This document shows, piece after piece, positions 49,108 to 56,261 of a stretch of 64,000 nt of DNA. Source of the DNA: Holophagales bacterium (GTDB taxonomy: Bacteria; Acidobacteriota; Thermoanaerobaculia; Multivoradales; Multivoraceae). Below the pieces are notes generated by a model. It searched no databases, was not told the DNA's origin, and saw nothing but the letters and a program-made list of their open reading frames with translations. Made by a program: the position numbers and the translations under genes. The stretch covers positions 524,785 through 588,784 of the forward strand of contig VXZQ01000001.1 in assembly GCA_009845425.1 (NCBI GenBank), read 5' to 3'. How positions within the stretch are numbered: position 1 is the stretch's first letter; each line of letters opens with the position of its first letter.

Positions 49108-49518
49108 TCAGTCGGGCAGCGTCTCGAGGTATTCCGTCATCAGGGCGATCACGGCCTCGCCAGCATCGCGAGTCGTACCGTGCAAACCACCCAGGCTGTC
49201 CGTTGCCGTTTGGGTCGCCTGCTGGGCCGTGGCGAGCTCACCCTCGAGCCGGTCCACCTCGGCCTGCGCATCCTCGACGTCGTCCTCACCGCGCTCGGCC
49301 GCCTGGACCGCCTTCGAGAACTCCGTGACCGCCTCGGCCAAGCGTACGCCGATCGGCTTCTCCTCCTCCGCGGGAGCGACGTCCTGCGGCTGGGCCGGCG
49401 GAGCAACCTGCTGCGGCGCCGGGTCCGAAACGGGATCGGGTGCGGGCTGCTGCTGGGCCGACGCCATCGCGGCGAGACCGAGCAGCAGGGTGGCGAACAG
49501 GATCAGCTTGCGGGTCAT
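49108..49518 (-). CDS. exported coiled-coil protein in head operon
   Basis: 136 residues from ATG 49518. Signal peptide (RKLILFATLLLGLAAMASAQ), a Pro/Gln-rich linker (PAPDPVSDPAPQQVAPPAQP), then a coiled coil (VTEFSKAVQAAERGEDDVED, EVDRLEGELATAQQATQTAT). The architecture is that of a phage-encoded periplasmic or outer-membrane factor, perhaps a spanin-like or exclusion protein, but no lipobox is visible. Unusual between capsid and head-tail genes. Confidence 0.65.
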   Translation of the reverse strand: MTRKLILFATLLLGLAAMASAQQQPAPDPVSDPAPQQVAPPAQPQDVAPAEEEKPIGVRLAEAVTEFSKAVQAAERGEDDVEDAQAEVDRLEGELATAQQATQTATDSLGGLHGTTRDAGEAVIALMTEYLETLPD

Positions 49519-49853
49519 CAGGAACTCCTCTTGGTGCCCGCCTTCTTGCGCGTGCCGGTCTTCCGGCGCGCGGCGGGCTTCTTCGGTTGGGGTTTCGGCT
49601 CGGGCTCGGGCTCCGGTTCGGGCTCGGGCTCCGGTTCGGGCTCGGGCTCGGGCTCCGGTTCGGGCGGCGGCTCGGTCTCGCCCTGGGCCTCGGTGCCGGT
49701 TTCCGGCTCGGGCTCCGGCTCGACGATCTCGACGGCGTTGACTTCGACCAGGCTCTCGACCTGGTCCGCCGGCACCTCGATCACGTCACCGGGCTGATGC
49801 AGGGCGTCGTCGACGACCTGCATCAGGCAGCGGACCGCGACCTTGTCGGCCAT
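49518..49853 (-). CDS. Glu-Pro repeat protein
   Basis: 111 residues from ATG 49853 (ATGA with capsid). A small N-terminal domain (VAVRCLMQVVDDALHQPGDV, ADQVESLVEVNAVEIV) is followed by about 18 Glu-Pro dipeptides and a basic tail (KKPAARRKTGTRKKAGTKRS). The DNA repeat unit is the hexamer-like GGCTCC/GGTTCG. Probably capsid-associated: short domains of this kind often follow capsid genes, and the basic tail could contact DNA. Confidence 0.7.
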   Translation of the reverse strand: MADKVAVRCLMQVVDDALHQPGDVIEVPADQVESLVEVNAVEIVEPEPEPETGTEAQGETEPPPEPEPEPEPEPEPEPEPEPEPEPKPQPKKPAARRKTGTRKKAGTKRSS

Positions 49854-50830
49854 CAGTCGACCACCGTGGTCCAGAGGTAGCCGGCGTTCTTCGTGATCGT
49901 GACCGGCGTGTCGTAGGTCTCCACCGGGTGGACCGTGCACGTGTGGTCGTCGTCGCGGTACGAGTCCATCGCCTGCGGGAAGCCGCGAAGCCTCAGACCG
50001 GCGCCCCAGGTGACCCGGTGCAGCACCGTGTCCGACGCGGCCGACAGCTCGGCCCGGACCAGGATGGCCACCTTGCCCCAGACGTCGACGAAGTCGCTGT
50101 CCTCGTCCGGGACCTTCAGCGCTTGGCACTGCGCGACATGGTCGACCCCGAAGTAGCGCGCCAAACGCGCCAGCTTGTCCGCCATCGACATCTCGCGGTC
50201 CAGCCGCGGCATGTCACCGTAGATTTCCTCCTTGATGTCCTCGCGGAGGCACAGCTCGCGGGCGACGTCGTAGCCGAGCACCAGGACGTTGGGCTCGCGA
50301 CCGCACTTGCGGCGCACGAGAGCCTTCTTCTCGGACACGGCGACCTGGGGATCGGCGTTCTCGTTGTCCCAGCGGGCGTTGGACGCGAGCGCCGCGGAAT
50401 GCCCGGACGCGAACGAGGCGGCGTTCTGCGCGACCTTCGCGGCCTCGATCTCGATCTGCAGGCTGACCGACTCCATCGTCTGGGTCATCTCGCGCTGGTG
50501 CAGCCGAATCATCGCGCCGGGGATGTTCTCCGCCTGCCTGACGTCCGTGTCCGAGACCTCGCCGGCCATCGTGCGCCGATCGAGCTTCACGGTCTCGTCC
50601 TTCCAGCCCCGACGAATGCGCTGGATCGCGCCCGTCTTTGCCCGGCGGATGTCCAGCTCGAGGAACCCGGACTTGTCGTGCCGCATGTAGGTGCCCTCGA
50701 GCTGGTTCACCTCGGCGATCGGGAACAGCAGGGGCCAGACGTGCAGGCTCACGTCCGGCCGGTAGTCCTGCGCCAGCTCCGTCATCAGGGGCTTGATGAC
50801 CTGGGCCTGCGTGGAAGTCAGTGGAGCCAT
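49853..50830 (-). CDS. major capsid protein (lambda gpE-like)
   Basis: 325 residues from ATG 50830. AQDYRPDVSLHVWPLLFPIA, GTYMRHDKSGFLELDIRRAK, then a long helix EMTQTMESVSLQIEIEAAKVAQNAASF (E-loop/spine region), and NVLVLGYDVARELCLRED. C-terminal PVETYDTPVTITKNAGYLWT. Matches the HK97-fold E family by length and order. It sits between DUF2190 and DUF1320 genes. Confidence 0.85.
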   Translation of the reverse strand: MAPLTSTQAQVIKPLMTELAQDYRPDVSLHVWPLLFPIAEVNQLEGTYMRHDKSGFLELDIRRAKTGAIQRIRRGWKDETVKLDRRTMAGEVSDTDVRQAENIPGAMIRLHQREMTQTMESVSLQIEIEAAKVAQNAASFASGHSAALASNARWDNENADPQVAVSEKKALVRRKCGREPNVLVLGYDVARELCLREDIKEEIYGDMPRLDREMSMADKLARLARYFGVDHVAQCQALKVPDEDSDFVDVWGKVAILVRAELSAASDTVLHRVTWGAGLRLRGFPQAMDSYRDDDHTCTVHPVETYDTPVTITKNAGYLWTTVVD

Positions 50831-51186
50831 TACGACGTCTCTCCTCGGGAACGGACCTTGACGCGGATCTTGTCGCCCGACGAGGCACCGGCCTCAAGGG
50901 CGATGCCGGCGGAGATCTCGCCGGAGGTCCAGTGGATCGCCCGGCCGTCGGTGTTGGACATGACCTCGCGGCCCTTGCTGACCGCGGCGCCAACCTCGAC
51001 CGTGGCCGTGCCGTCGGTCACGACCGCGACCTGCTCGTCTTCCTTCGCGGCGTAGTCCGTCGCGCCGAAGACCGGGTCGCCGTTGCTCGCCGGGTACTCC
51101 CCGTCGACGTTGACGAAACGGTGCTCTTCGACGTCCTCTCCAGCGAAGATCGTCTCGCGGTGGATCGGGCGCGCCAGGACGCTCAT
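50830..51186 (-). CDS. DUF2190 capsid decoration (cement) protein
   Basis: 118 residues from ATG 51186. RPIHRETIFAGEDVEEHRFV, DGTATVEVGAAVSKGREVMS, DGRAIHWTSGEISAGIALEA are the tandem beta-hairpins of DUF2190 cement proteins. Adjacent to protease and capsid as in Mu-like and D3112-like phages. Confidence 0.8.
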   Translation of the reverse strand: MSVLARPIHRETIFAGEDVEEHRFVNVDGEYPASNGDPVFGATDYAAKEDEQVAVVTDGTATVEVGAAVSKGREVMSNTDGRAIHWTSGEISAGIALEAGASSGDKIRVKVRSRGETS

Positions 51187-52301
51187 GACACCGGCCCCGC
51201 GAGTTCGATCGCCGCCTGAACCTGCGCGTCGGCAAGGGACATGCCCTCGTTCTCACGCATCAGCTTCCGGGCGCGATCGCTGATCTGCTTGGCGGACAGC
51301 TCCGCCTCGGTCGGCTGCGCGCCGAGCGCCGGCCGGGAGACGGCGCCCGTCGCCCCGGACACCTCGCCCTGCGGCACCTGGACGCCCGCGCGGTCCAGGT
51401 AGTCGGCCACGTACTCGTAGGCCGACAGCTCCCGGGGCTCCCCGTCCTCGTCGGCGGAGGCCAGCTCCACCTGGAGCGGCTCGCCGTCGACCTGGACGTC
51501 GGCAAGAGCCGCGAGCACCGCCGTCATCGGCTCCTCGTCACGAGGCAGCAGACGGCCGGCGTCGACCGCGGACTTCACCGTGGCGTTGGCCGAGGCGCGC
51601 CTCTCGCGCGCCTCTGACGCCGCCAGGCGCTTCTCGAGGTCGGCGATGCGCTGCTCCGCCAACTCCGACGCCTGGCCGCCGTCACCCCCCTGGCGACCGC
51701 CAGAGGTCCCTTCGTCGCTCATCTGCGATCCTCCCTCGCCGCCTCCGGTTTCCCGGCTGGACGGCGGGTCGTCGTTTCTGCGGCCCGAGAGAGCATCCCG
51801 GGCCAGGTCGATGGCGCGGGACGCCAAGCTCAGCACCCCGCCGCTCGCTTCAGGTTCCTTCGTTTCGCCGGAGGGAGCCGCGAGCTCGACCTCCGCAAAG
51901 ATCACGTCGCCGGGCTCGTCGCCCGCGGCCAGCTCCACCGGATCGAGCCCGGAGACCGCAGGCTGCCGGGCGCCCAGCATCCCGATGTGACGCACGCCCC
52001 ATCCGTCGGCGCCGCGCAGGATCTTTGCCGACACCTTCTTGTAGCGGCCTTCCTTGATCCAGCCTTTCATCTGCGCTGTCAGGCGCGGCACTTCCGCCCA
52101 GAGGCCGCGGGCGTCGGCTGAAAGCGACCGCGCCCACCCGTGCGCCGGGTCCTCGGGAGCGTCCCGGTGCCCGACGATCACCGGCGCCGAGTTGCGCTCG
52201 TAGCCGGCCGCCATCCGCTCCATGTCCTGCTGGGTCAGGTTGACCTCGCGGCCCTTCAGGTCGCGGAACTTCCCCGGACGCAGGATGTGGATGCGCGCCA
52301 T
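51183..52301 (-). CDS. Mu I-like prohead protease with scaffold domain
   Basis: 372 residues from ATG 52301. The N-terminal protease half reads HILRPGKFRDLKGREVNLTQ, then APVIVGHRDAPEDPAHGW (the VGH-P signature of Mu I proteases) and KKVSAKILRGADGWGVRHIG. From about residue 195 (MSDEGTSGGRQGGDGG) it becomes a charged coiled-coil scaffold (ELAEQRIADLEKRLAASEAR). Mu makes the scaffold alone from an internal start; the Met at MSDEG is the analogous candidate. Confidence 0.88.
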   Translation of the reverse strand: MARIHILRPGKFRDLKGREVNLTQQDMERMAAGYERNSAPVIVGHRDAPEDPAHGWARSLSADARGLWAEVPRLTAQMKGWIKEGRYKKVSAKILRGADGWGVRHIGMLGARQPAVSGLDPVELAAGDEPGDVIFAEVELAAPSGETKEPEASGGVLSLASRAIDLARDALSGRRNDDPPSSRETGGGEGGSQMSDEGTSGGRQGGDGGQASELAEQRIADLEKRLAASEARERRASANATVKSAVDAGRLLPRDEEPMTAVLAALADVQVDGEPLQVELASADEDGEPRELSAYEYVADYLDRAGVQVPQGEVSGATGAVSRPALGAQPTEAELSAKQISDRARKLMRENEGMSLADAQVQAAIELAGPVS

Positions 52302-52337
52302 CGCAAGGGAATCCTGCGACGGCGCCCGTGACAGGCG

Positions 52338-53153
52338 TTATCGGCGGAGCGTCACTCGACGGAAAGCGCCTGCGATTCGACCGGCCGCCGCGCGCATGCG
52401 GAACCTCAACGAGGACTCGGGGTACGCGGCTCGCCGGAACACCATGCCGTCGTTGACAATCCACGGCCACTTCGGGCCGAAGGGCATCGCGTCTCGGGTC
52501 ATGTGCACCAGCTCGAAACCGTGATGCGCGAGAAGGTTGATCATCTCGAGCGGCCGAATGCCGAACTGCCAGAAATCGTAGCTGTCGCGCTCAAGCCGGC
52601 CCCGCGAGTCGCGTTCGTGGTGACGCGCAAACCAGCCGTCCAGCTCGGTCGACTGGTTCTCGTCTTCCCAGACGACGACGTTGCGGCGGTACCACCCCAG
52701 ACCTCGGTCGACGAAGCGGATCGTCCGAGGCGTCTTGAGCCAGTTCTGGTTGTAAATGACGAGGGTGTCCGTCTGCTGCGACCACGCAAGCAGAAAGTCG
52801 TTCCAGTCCGGGTTCACCTGGTGGAGCAGGATGTCGAACATGATGACGGCGCCAACGTACCCAACCGCGTCGTGGGCCTCGCGGGAGCCCAACAGCGTCT
52901 CGACAAGTCGAACCTTCGGGTGCCGGGCCGCGGTCTCCCGCGTCTGCGGCGTGATGTTCCCGTCGAGAACAAAGCCTCGCTTCAGGGTGGAGCCGCAGAG
53001 CTCGGCCGCTCGGAAGGCGTAGGCGCCGTTTACGCCCCAACAGCCGCCCAGGTCCGCGAACGACCGAAACTCTGTCATGTGGTGAGCGGTCTCGATCAGA
53101 GCCAGTTTTGCCTGCCGAGCAGGGTGTTCGTAGTCTGTTGCCCCCTCGCGCAC
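52338..53153 (-). CDS. SAM-dependent methyltransferase-like cargo protein
   Basis: 271 residues from GTG 53153, whose first base is the last base of the TAG of a 25-codon leader ORF. FRSFADLGGCWGVNGAYAFRAAEL is motif I of a class I methyltransferase, GFVLDGNITPQTRETAARHP fits motif II, and VGYVGAVIMFDILLHQVNPD resembles motif IV (the acidic residue and HQV). The substrate is unknown; modified DNA, lipid or sugar are all possible. It lies between the protease and the central regulatory region, a common place for phage cargo. Confidence 0.7.
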   Translation of the reverse strand: MREGATDYEHPARQAKLALIETAHHMTEFRSFADLGGCWGVNGAYAFRAAELCGSTLKRGFVLDGNITPQTRETAARHPKVRLVETLLGSREAHDAVGYVGAVIMFDILLHQVNPDWNDFLLAWSQQTDTLVIYNQNWLKTPRTIRFVDRGLGWYRRNVVVWEDENQSTELDGWFARHHERDSRGRLERDSYDFWQFGIRPLEMINLLAHHGFELVHMTRDAMPFGPKWPWIVNDGMVFRRAAYPESSLRFRMRAAAGRIAGAFRRVTLRR

Positions 53154-53230
53154 TAGCCTGTTCGGCTACACTGCCGGTGAAGTGGCCGGCGGCGCGCTCG
53201 CGACGCGCCACCGGCTTTCCATTCTGCCAT
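53153..53230 (-). CDS. 25-residue leader ORF coupled to the methyltransferase
   Basis: ATG 53230 with AAGGAG 8 bases upstream, a strong ribosome-binding site that the methyltransferase itself lacks. It encodes MAEWKAGGASRARRRPLHRQ and CSRTG, and its TAG overlaps the GTG of the methyltransferase. Translational coupling is likely. The setting resembles Mu com-mom, though no Com-type zinc finger is encoded here. Confidence 0.45.
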   Translation of the reverse strand: MAEWKAGGASRARRRPLHRQCSRTG

Positions 53231-53232
53231 CG

Positions 53233-53799
53233 AGGTCTTCTCCTTTCACCAACGTAATGCACCCGCCGCAGGGGCATGGCGGCGGGTGCGGGTTTCTTGC
53301 CGACGTCGTCCTCCTCCTGATCCGGCGGTTCCGGGAACGGCAGCGAGCGAGTCTTCCATCTGAGCCTGTACCCGTTCAGGGCCATGACGATCGCCATTCC
53401 CAGTCGGCAGTGTGGACAGGCCGGGTGCTCGGCAAGCTGGATCACGGGCCGCCGTGAGGGGCCGGGAGGTGGCGGCCCATGTCCTGGGCCAGCCAGAGAT
53501 TGCAGCGCCGCTAGCGCCATGCCGACCAACTCTTCTCCCTCCATCACGGAGTTCTCCGGCGTGTAACTCCGTGATTCGGCCCCGTCCCGAACCGCCGGAG
53601 CCGGCCGTGCACGGCCCACATGAAACTCGATCCGAAGCGCTCGAGCAACGATCTCGACGGTTTGCGCCTTCGGGTACTTCGAGTCCCTAGCAGACCGAAG
53701 TACGCCGACCGACACGCCCGACTTCGCCGCTAGCGGCCGAAGCCCCTCGGCCTCGATGCGTAGGGCGACCTCCTCCTGGAACCGGTCCAAGCGTGTCAC
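53233..53799 (-). CDS. prophage repressor-like HTH protein, 3' end unresolved
   Basis: From GTG 53799 the first 62 codons form a helix-turn-helix domain (LDRFQEEVALRIEAEGLRPL, AAKSGVSVGVLRSARDSKYP, VEIVARALRIEFHVGR), leftward and divergent from the early genes, as expected for a c repressor. The frame then crosses an inverted repeat at 53543-53575, where MEGEELVGMALAALQSLAG may be a separate gene, and a segment with CPHC. It meets no stop until 52591, deep in the methyltransferase gene, so the true end is not known. I end the feature at the leader ORF. Confidence 0.4.
53259..53298 (+). terminator. strong hairpin beside the methyltransferase leader
   Basis: Perfect 11-bp stem GCACCCGCCGC/GCGGCGGGTGC (53259-53269, 53279-53289) followed on the plus strand by GGGTTTCTT. 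On the minus strand it stands 30 bases before the leader ATG, so it could also act as an attenuator there. Confidence 0.55.
53543..53575. promoter_or_regulatory. 11-bp inverted repeat inside the repressor region
   Basis: ATCACGGAGTT/AACTCCGTGAT (53543-53553, 53565-53575) with an 11-base spacer. A minus-strand ATG overlaps the arm at 53544. Candidate operator or transcript hairpin. Confidence 0.45.
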
Positions 53800-54226
53800 G
53801 CCTGACACCCTAGCCGGGATTGGACCGGCGCGCAACCCTTGCCCCTCCGACATCCCGCGCCCGGCGCCGACTCCCGGCAGTCCCGCCGCCGAGGCGGCGT
53901 CCGCGCCATCGGAGCAGGACGAGCGCCTGGAAGCGGCCCGCGAGCTCGGCCCGTCCGGCCGGGTCCGCCGTCCCGCCGCCCTGCTCGAAGCGATCGGCCT
54001 GCCCGCCGACGCCGCCCGCGCCACCTACGACGACGTGTGCAAGCGCTACCGCGACGACGGCCCGGCCGGCCCGACGGAGCCCCGGCGCACCGACCCGCCG
54101 TCCTGGACGGCCCGGATTCTCGATGCGCTGGTCGACGCCGGCGACGTCCGGTTCAAGGCCCGCCGCGATCGCCGGGAGCGGAACGCCGAGCTGGCGGGGC
54201 GGTTCGGGTTTGAGGGCGCCGCGTGA
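53756..54226 (+). CDS. first early gene of right arm, unknown (start uncertain)
   Basis: Open from ATG 53756, but that start overlaps the repressor 5' end. The coding-like part begins near ERLEAARELGPSGRVRRPAA and continues AIGLPADAARATYDDVCKRY, WTARILDALVDAGDVRFKAR. It may use a non-ATG start around 53925. Its stop overlaps the next GTG (GTGA). Basic and helical, compatible with a small DNA-binding early protein such as Ner, but no clear HTH is seen. Confidence 0.45.
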   Translation: MRRATSSWNRSKRVTPDTLAGIGPARNPCPSDIPRPAPTPGSPAAEAASAPSEQDERLEAARELGPSGRVRRPAALLEAIGLPADAARATYDDVCKRYRDDGPAGPTEPRRTDPPSWTARILDALVDAGDVRFKARRDRRERNAELAGRFGFEGAA

Positions 54227-54423
54227 TCTTGCTCCCGGATGGGTGCTGGGGAAGGGACGGGGGGCAGGCTGCGAAGCGGCTGGCCGCTACTTCTCAAGGC
54301 AGCCTGCCCCCCGTTTCATGCGTGCGGCGACCGCAGCGGGCTCTCTCACTGGCAACACCTCCTTTCCCGAGGATCGCACCCATCCGGGAGCCCGCCAATC
54401 CTGCCACCGGGAGCGCCTCGTGA
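54223..54423 (+). CDS. small early ORF spanning a large inverted repeat
   Basis: 66 residues from GTG 54223 (GTGA overlap with the previous stop), ending with a TGA that overlaps the GTG of the next gene. The sequence (ILLPDGCWGRDGGQAAKRLA, PPVSCVRRPQRALSLATPPF) has atypical composition, and bases 54257-54314 form an extensive hairpin inside it. It may be a real short gene or simply an unstopped frame; the exact overlaps on both sides favour the former. Confidence 0.35.
   Translation: MILLPDGCWGRDGGQAAKRLAATSQGSLPPVSCVRRPQRALSLATPPFPRIAPIREPANPATGSAS
54257..54314. repeat. 16-bp perfect inverted repeat with inner hairpin
   Basis: ACGGGGGGCAGGCTGC (54257-54272) and its exact complement (54299-54314) flank a 26-base loop that itself contains AGCGG-CTGG-CCGCT. 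It is followed by TTTCATG. Candidate attenuator, early-transcript terminator or protein-binding cruciform. Confidence 0.7.
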
Positions 54424-54725
54424 GCCGCGGCCAGGTCCGCGGCGCCCACCGCGACAACCGCGCCGGCGCCATGCACCACGCCGCCCTCGAGAACTCCCCG
54501 CGCCTGCAGCGCGTCCACGACCTGCTCCTGGACGGCCAGGAGCGTTCGACGCTGGACATCGGCCTGAACGCCGGCGTGTGCGCCGTCTCCGCGATCGTCT
54601 CGGAGCTGCGCGCCAACGGCGCGGAGATCGACTGCCGCCGGGAGGAGACGCCGACCGGCCCCGTCTGGTTCTACCGGATGACGAAACCCGTGCAGCCGCA
54701 GCGCCGGCTGCCACTGACCAACTGA
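54420..54725 (+). CDS. winged-helix/HTH early protein
   Basis: 101 residues from GTG 54420 with GGGAG upstream. Basic N-terminus (RGQVRGAHRDNRAGAMHHAA), then a helix-turn-helix-like domain SPRLQRVHDLLLDGQERSTLD, ICAVSAIVSELRANGAEIDC and wing TGPVWFYRMTK. This resembles small DNA-binding HTH modules used in phage early regions. Monomeric size suits a Ner- or Cro-like role, although the fold is different. Confidence 0.6.
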   Translation: MSRGQVRGAHRDNRAGAMHHAALENSPRLQRVHDLLLDGQERSTLDIGLNAGVCAVSAIVSELRANGAEIDCRREETPTGPVWFYRMTKPVQPQRRLPLTN

Positions 54726-54741
54726 GGAGGAACGCGACCCC

Positions 54742-54954
54742 ATGAACCCCTACCGACAATCCCCTGACTGGCCCGCGATCCAGCGCGAAATGCGCCGCGC
54801 GGACCGCCGCGCCCGCTTCGTGGGCTGGTGGCGCCGCTGGGGCGACGGCCTTCTGACCGGCGTGCTGCTCGGCCTGGCCTTCTGGATGATCGCCTCGAGC
54901 GATCCGGAGTCGCCGCACCCGCGCGGCGCCGTTCACGCGGAGGTGTCGAAGTGA
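54742..54954 (+). CDS. small membrane protein of early operon
   Basis: 70 residues from ATG 54742 with GAGGAGGAA upstream. Basic N-terminus with aromatic residues (MRRADRRARFVGWWRRWGDG), one membrane span (LLTGVLLGLAFWMIASSD) and a short tail. Its stop overlaps the GTG of the next gene. Function unknown. Confidence 0.6.
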   Translation: MNPYRQSPDWPAIQREMRRADRRARFVGWWRRWGDGLLTGVLLGLAFWMIASSDPESPHPRGAVHAEVSK

Positions 54955-55064
54955 AGCCGCTGCGCCGCCGGACCGCCGTCGGCATCGGCGTGATGCTGTC
55001 CCTGATCCTGATCGCGGTGTTCGAGATGCTCGAGCGCGCCGTCGTCAAGGTGCTCGGGCTGTGA
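54951..55064 (+). CDS. 37-residue membrane peptide
   Basis: GTG 54951 (GTGA). Sequence KPLRRRTAVGIGVMLSLILI, then AVFEMLERAVVKVLGL: positively charged start and one membrane helix. Its stop overlaps the next gene's GTG, so it is embedded in the coupled array. It may form a pair with the preceding membrane protein. Confidence 0.5.
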   Translation: MKPLRRRTAVGIGVMLSLILIAVFEMLERAVVKVLGL

Positions 55065-55579
55065 CTTCCCACGAGGTGATCGCGGCGCTTGCGCGCGACC
55101 TGGCGAACGCCCAGCGCCGCCTGAACGACTACGTGGAGCCGATCCGCCAGGAGCAGCGGGCGATGGTCCGCCGACGGCGGCGCGGCCTCGAGAACCGGAT
55201 CGCCGAGGTCGCGGTGGCGCGGGACGCGCTGCATCAGGCGATCGACCAGAACCGGCCGCTGTTCAGGAAGCCCCGCACCCGCGCCCAGGAGGGCGTCAAG
55301 TACGGGCTCCGCAAGCAGCCCGGGAAGCTGGTCGGCGACGCCGACGCGATCGTCGCGGCGGTCCGCGAGAGGATGCCGGACAAGGCCACCGAGCTGCTCA
55401 AGACGACGACAGCGCCGGTGAAGGCCGCGCTGGCCAAGCTGCCGGGGAAGGAGCTGGCGTCGATCGGCGTGACGCTCGAGGACACCGGCGACAAGGTCAC
55501 GATCACGATGGTCGACGCGGACGACCTCGAGGCGTTCGTGAAGCTGATGCTCGACGACCTGGGCGAGGAGGCGGCGTGA
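55061..55579 (+). CDS. Gam-like host-nuclease inhibitor
   Basis: 172 residues from GTG 55061. N-terminal coiled coil (DLANAQRRLNDYVEPIRQEQ, RGLENRIAEVAVARDALHQA), then VKYGLRKQPGKLVGDADAIV, TELLKTTTAPVKAALAKLPG and LASIGVTLEDTGDKVTITMV. This helix-then-beta order with DKxxL...GV...D.V.I fits the Mu Gam/Ku-like end-binding family, which protects phage DNA ends. Sequence conservation in the family is low, so this is a moderate call. Confidence 0.55.
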   Translation: MTSHEVIAALARDLANAQRRLNDYVEPIRQEQRAMVRRRRRGLENRIAEVAVARDALHQAIDQNRPLFRKPRTRAQEGVKYGLRKQPGKLVGDADAIVAAVRERMPDKATELLKTTTAPVKAALAKLPGKELASIGVTLEDTGDKVTITMVDADDLEAFVKLMLDDLGEEAA

Positions 55580-55770
55580 GCGCCCAGGCCCGCATCGACC
55601 GGCTGCTGGCGCACTGCGGCGACGATCCCAAGCGGCTTGAGTCCGAGCTGATCCACGCGAAGCTGAACCTGAACCGGTCGCGGACCCGGGACGGCCAGTC
55701 GTACTGGAACCGGCTCTACAACGCCCTGTCGAACCGCATCGCGCGTCTCGAGCAGGAGGGCCGGGCGTGA
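55576..55770 (+). CDS. small helical early protein
   Basis: 64 residues from GTG 55576 (GTGA both ends). RIDRLLAHCGDDPKRLESEL, LNLNRSRTRDGQSYWNRLYN, RIARLEQEGRA. Helical and basic; no family recognised. Confidence 0.55.
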   Translation: MSAQARIDRLLAHCGDDPKRLESELIHAKLNLNRSRTRDGQSYWNRLYNALSNRIARLEQEGRA

Positions 55771-56261
55771 GCAGGGTGCGCGCGGTCGGCCGTCGCATCC
55801 GCGCCGCCCGTCGCCGTGCCGGCCTGTCGCTGGCCGACGTCGGCGAGCTGGCGGCCAAGTTGGCCGGCGTCGACATCGACCTGGACGGCCTGCGCGCGAT
55901 CGAGCAGGGCCGTGCCGAGCTACCGGACTCGAAGGTGCTCCAGGCCCTGGGCCGGGCGCTCGACATCGACCCGGACGAGCTGAGCGCCGGGAACCGGTAC
56001 ATCAACGAGACGTCGCAGGCGCTGCTGGAGGTGGTCGAGGCGCTGTCGGTCCTGCCCCTCGATCCCAAGTCGGTGACGGCGCTCGCGGAGAAACTCGGCG
56101 AGTCGCGGGACCAGGTTTACCGGGCGCTGGTCAACCTGGACGCCGCGGGCTGGGCGGAGCAGACGCCGGGCGGCGGGTGGCGGCTGGCGCCGCACGTGTC
56201 GCAGCTCTCGCGGCGTCTGGGTCTGGCGCTCGACGACGCTTACAGGAGGCATCTGACTTGA
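55767..56261 (+). CDS. XRE regulator with C-terminal winged helix
   Basis: 164 residues from GTG 55767. XRE domain: GRRIRAARRRAGLSLADVGE, IDLDGLRAIEQGRAELPDSK and LGRALDIDPDELSAG. The C-terminal half is a winged helix: LDPKSVTALAEKLGESRDQVYRALVNLDAAGWAEQTPGGGWRL. Two DNA-binding domains suggest an early-gene regulator, possibly of the A/B operon. Confidence 0.75.
   Translation: MSRVRAVGRRIRAARRRAGLSLADVGELAAKLAGVDIDLDGLRAIEQGRAELPDSKVLQALGRALDIDPDELSAGNRYINETSQALLEVVEALSVLPLDPKSVTALAEKLGESRDQVYRALVNLDAAGWAEQTPGGGWRLAPHVSQLSRRLGLALDDAYRRHLT

Noticed and set aside
52591..54024. One 477-codon minus-strand gene from 54024 to 52591
   Set aside because: It would overlap the methyltransferase gene by more than 500 bases in another frame and cross the divergent early region; only the HTH part from 53799 looks real.
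54671..56068. 465-codon minus-strand frame opposite the early operon
   Set aside because: Antisense to six coupled small genes with good starts; Arg/Ser-rich shadow.
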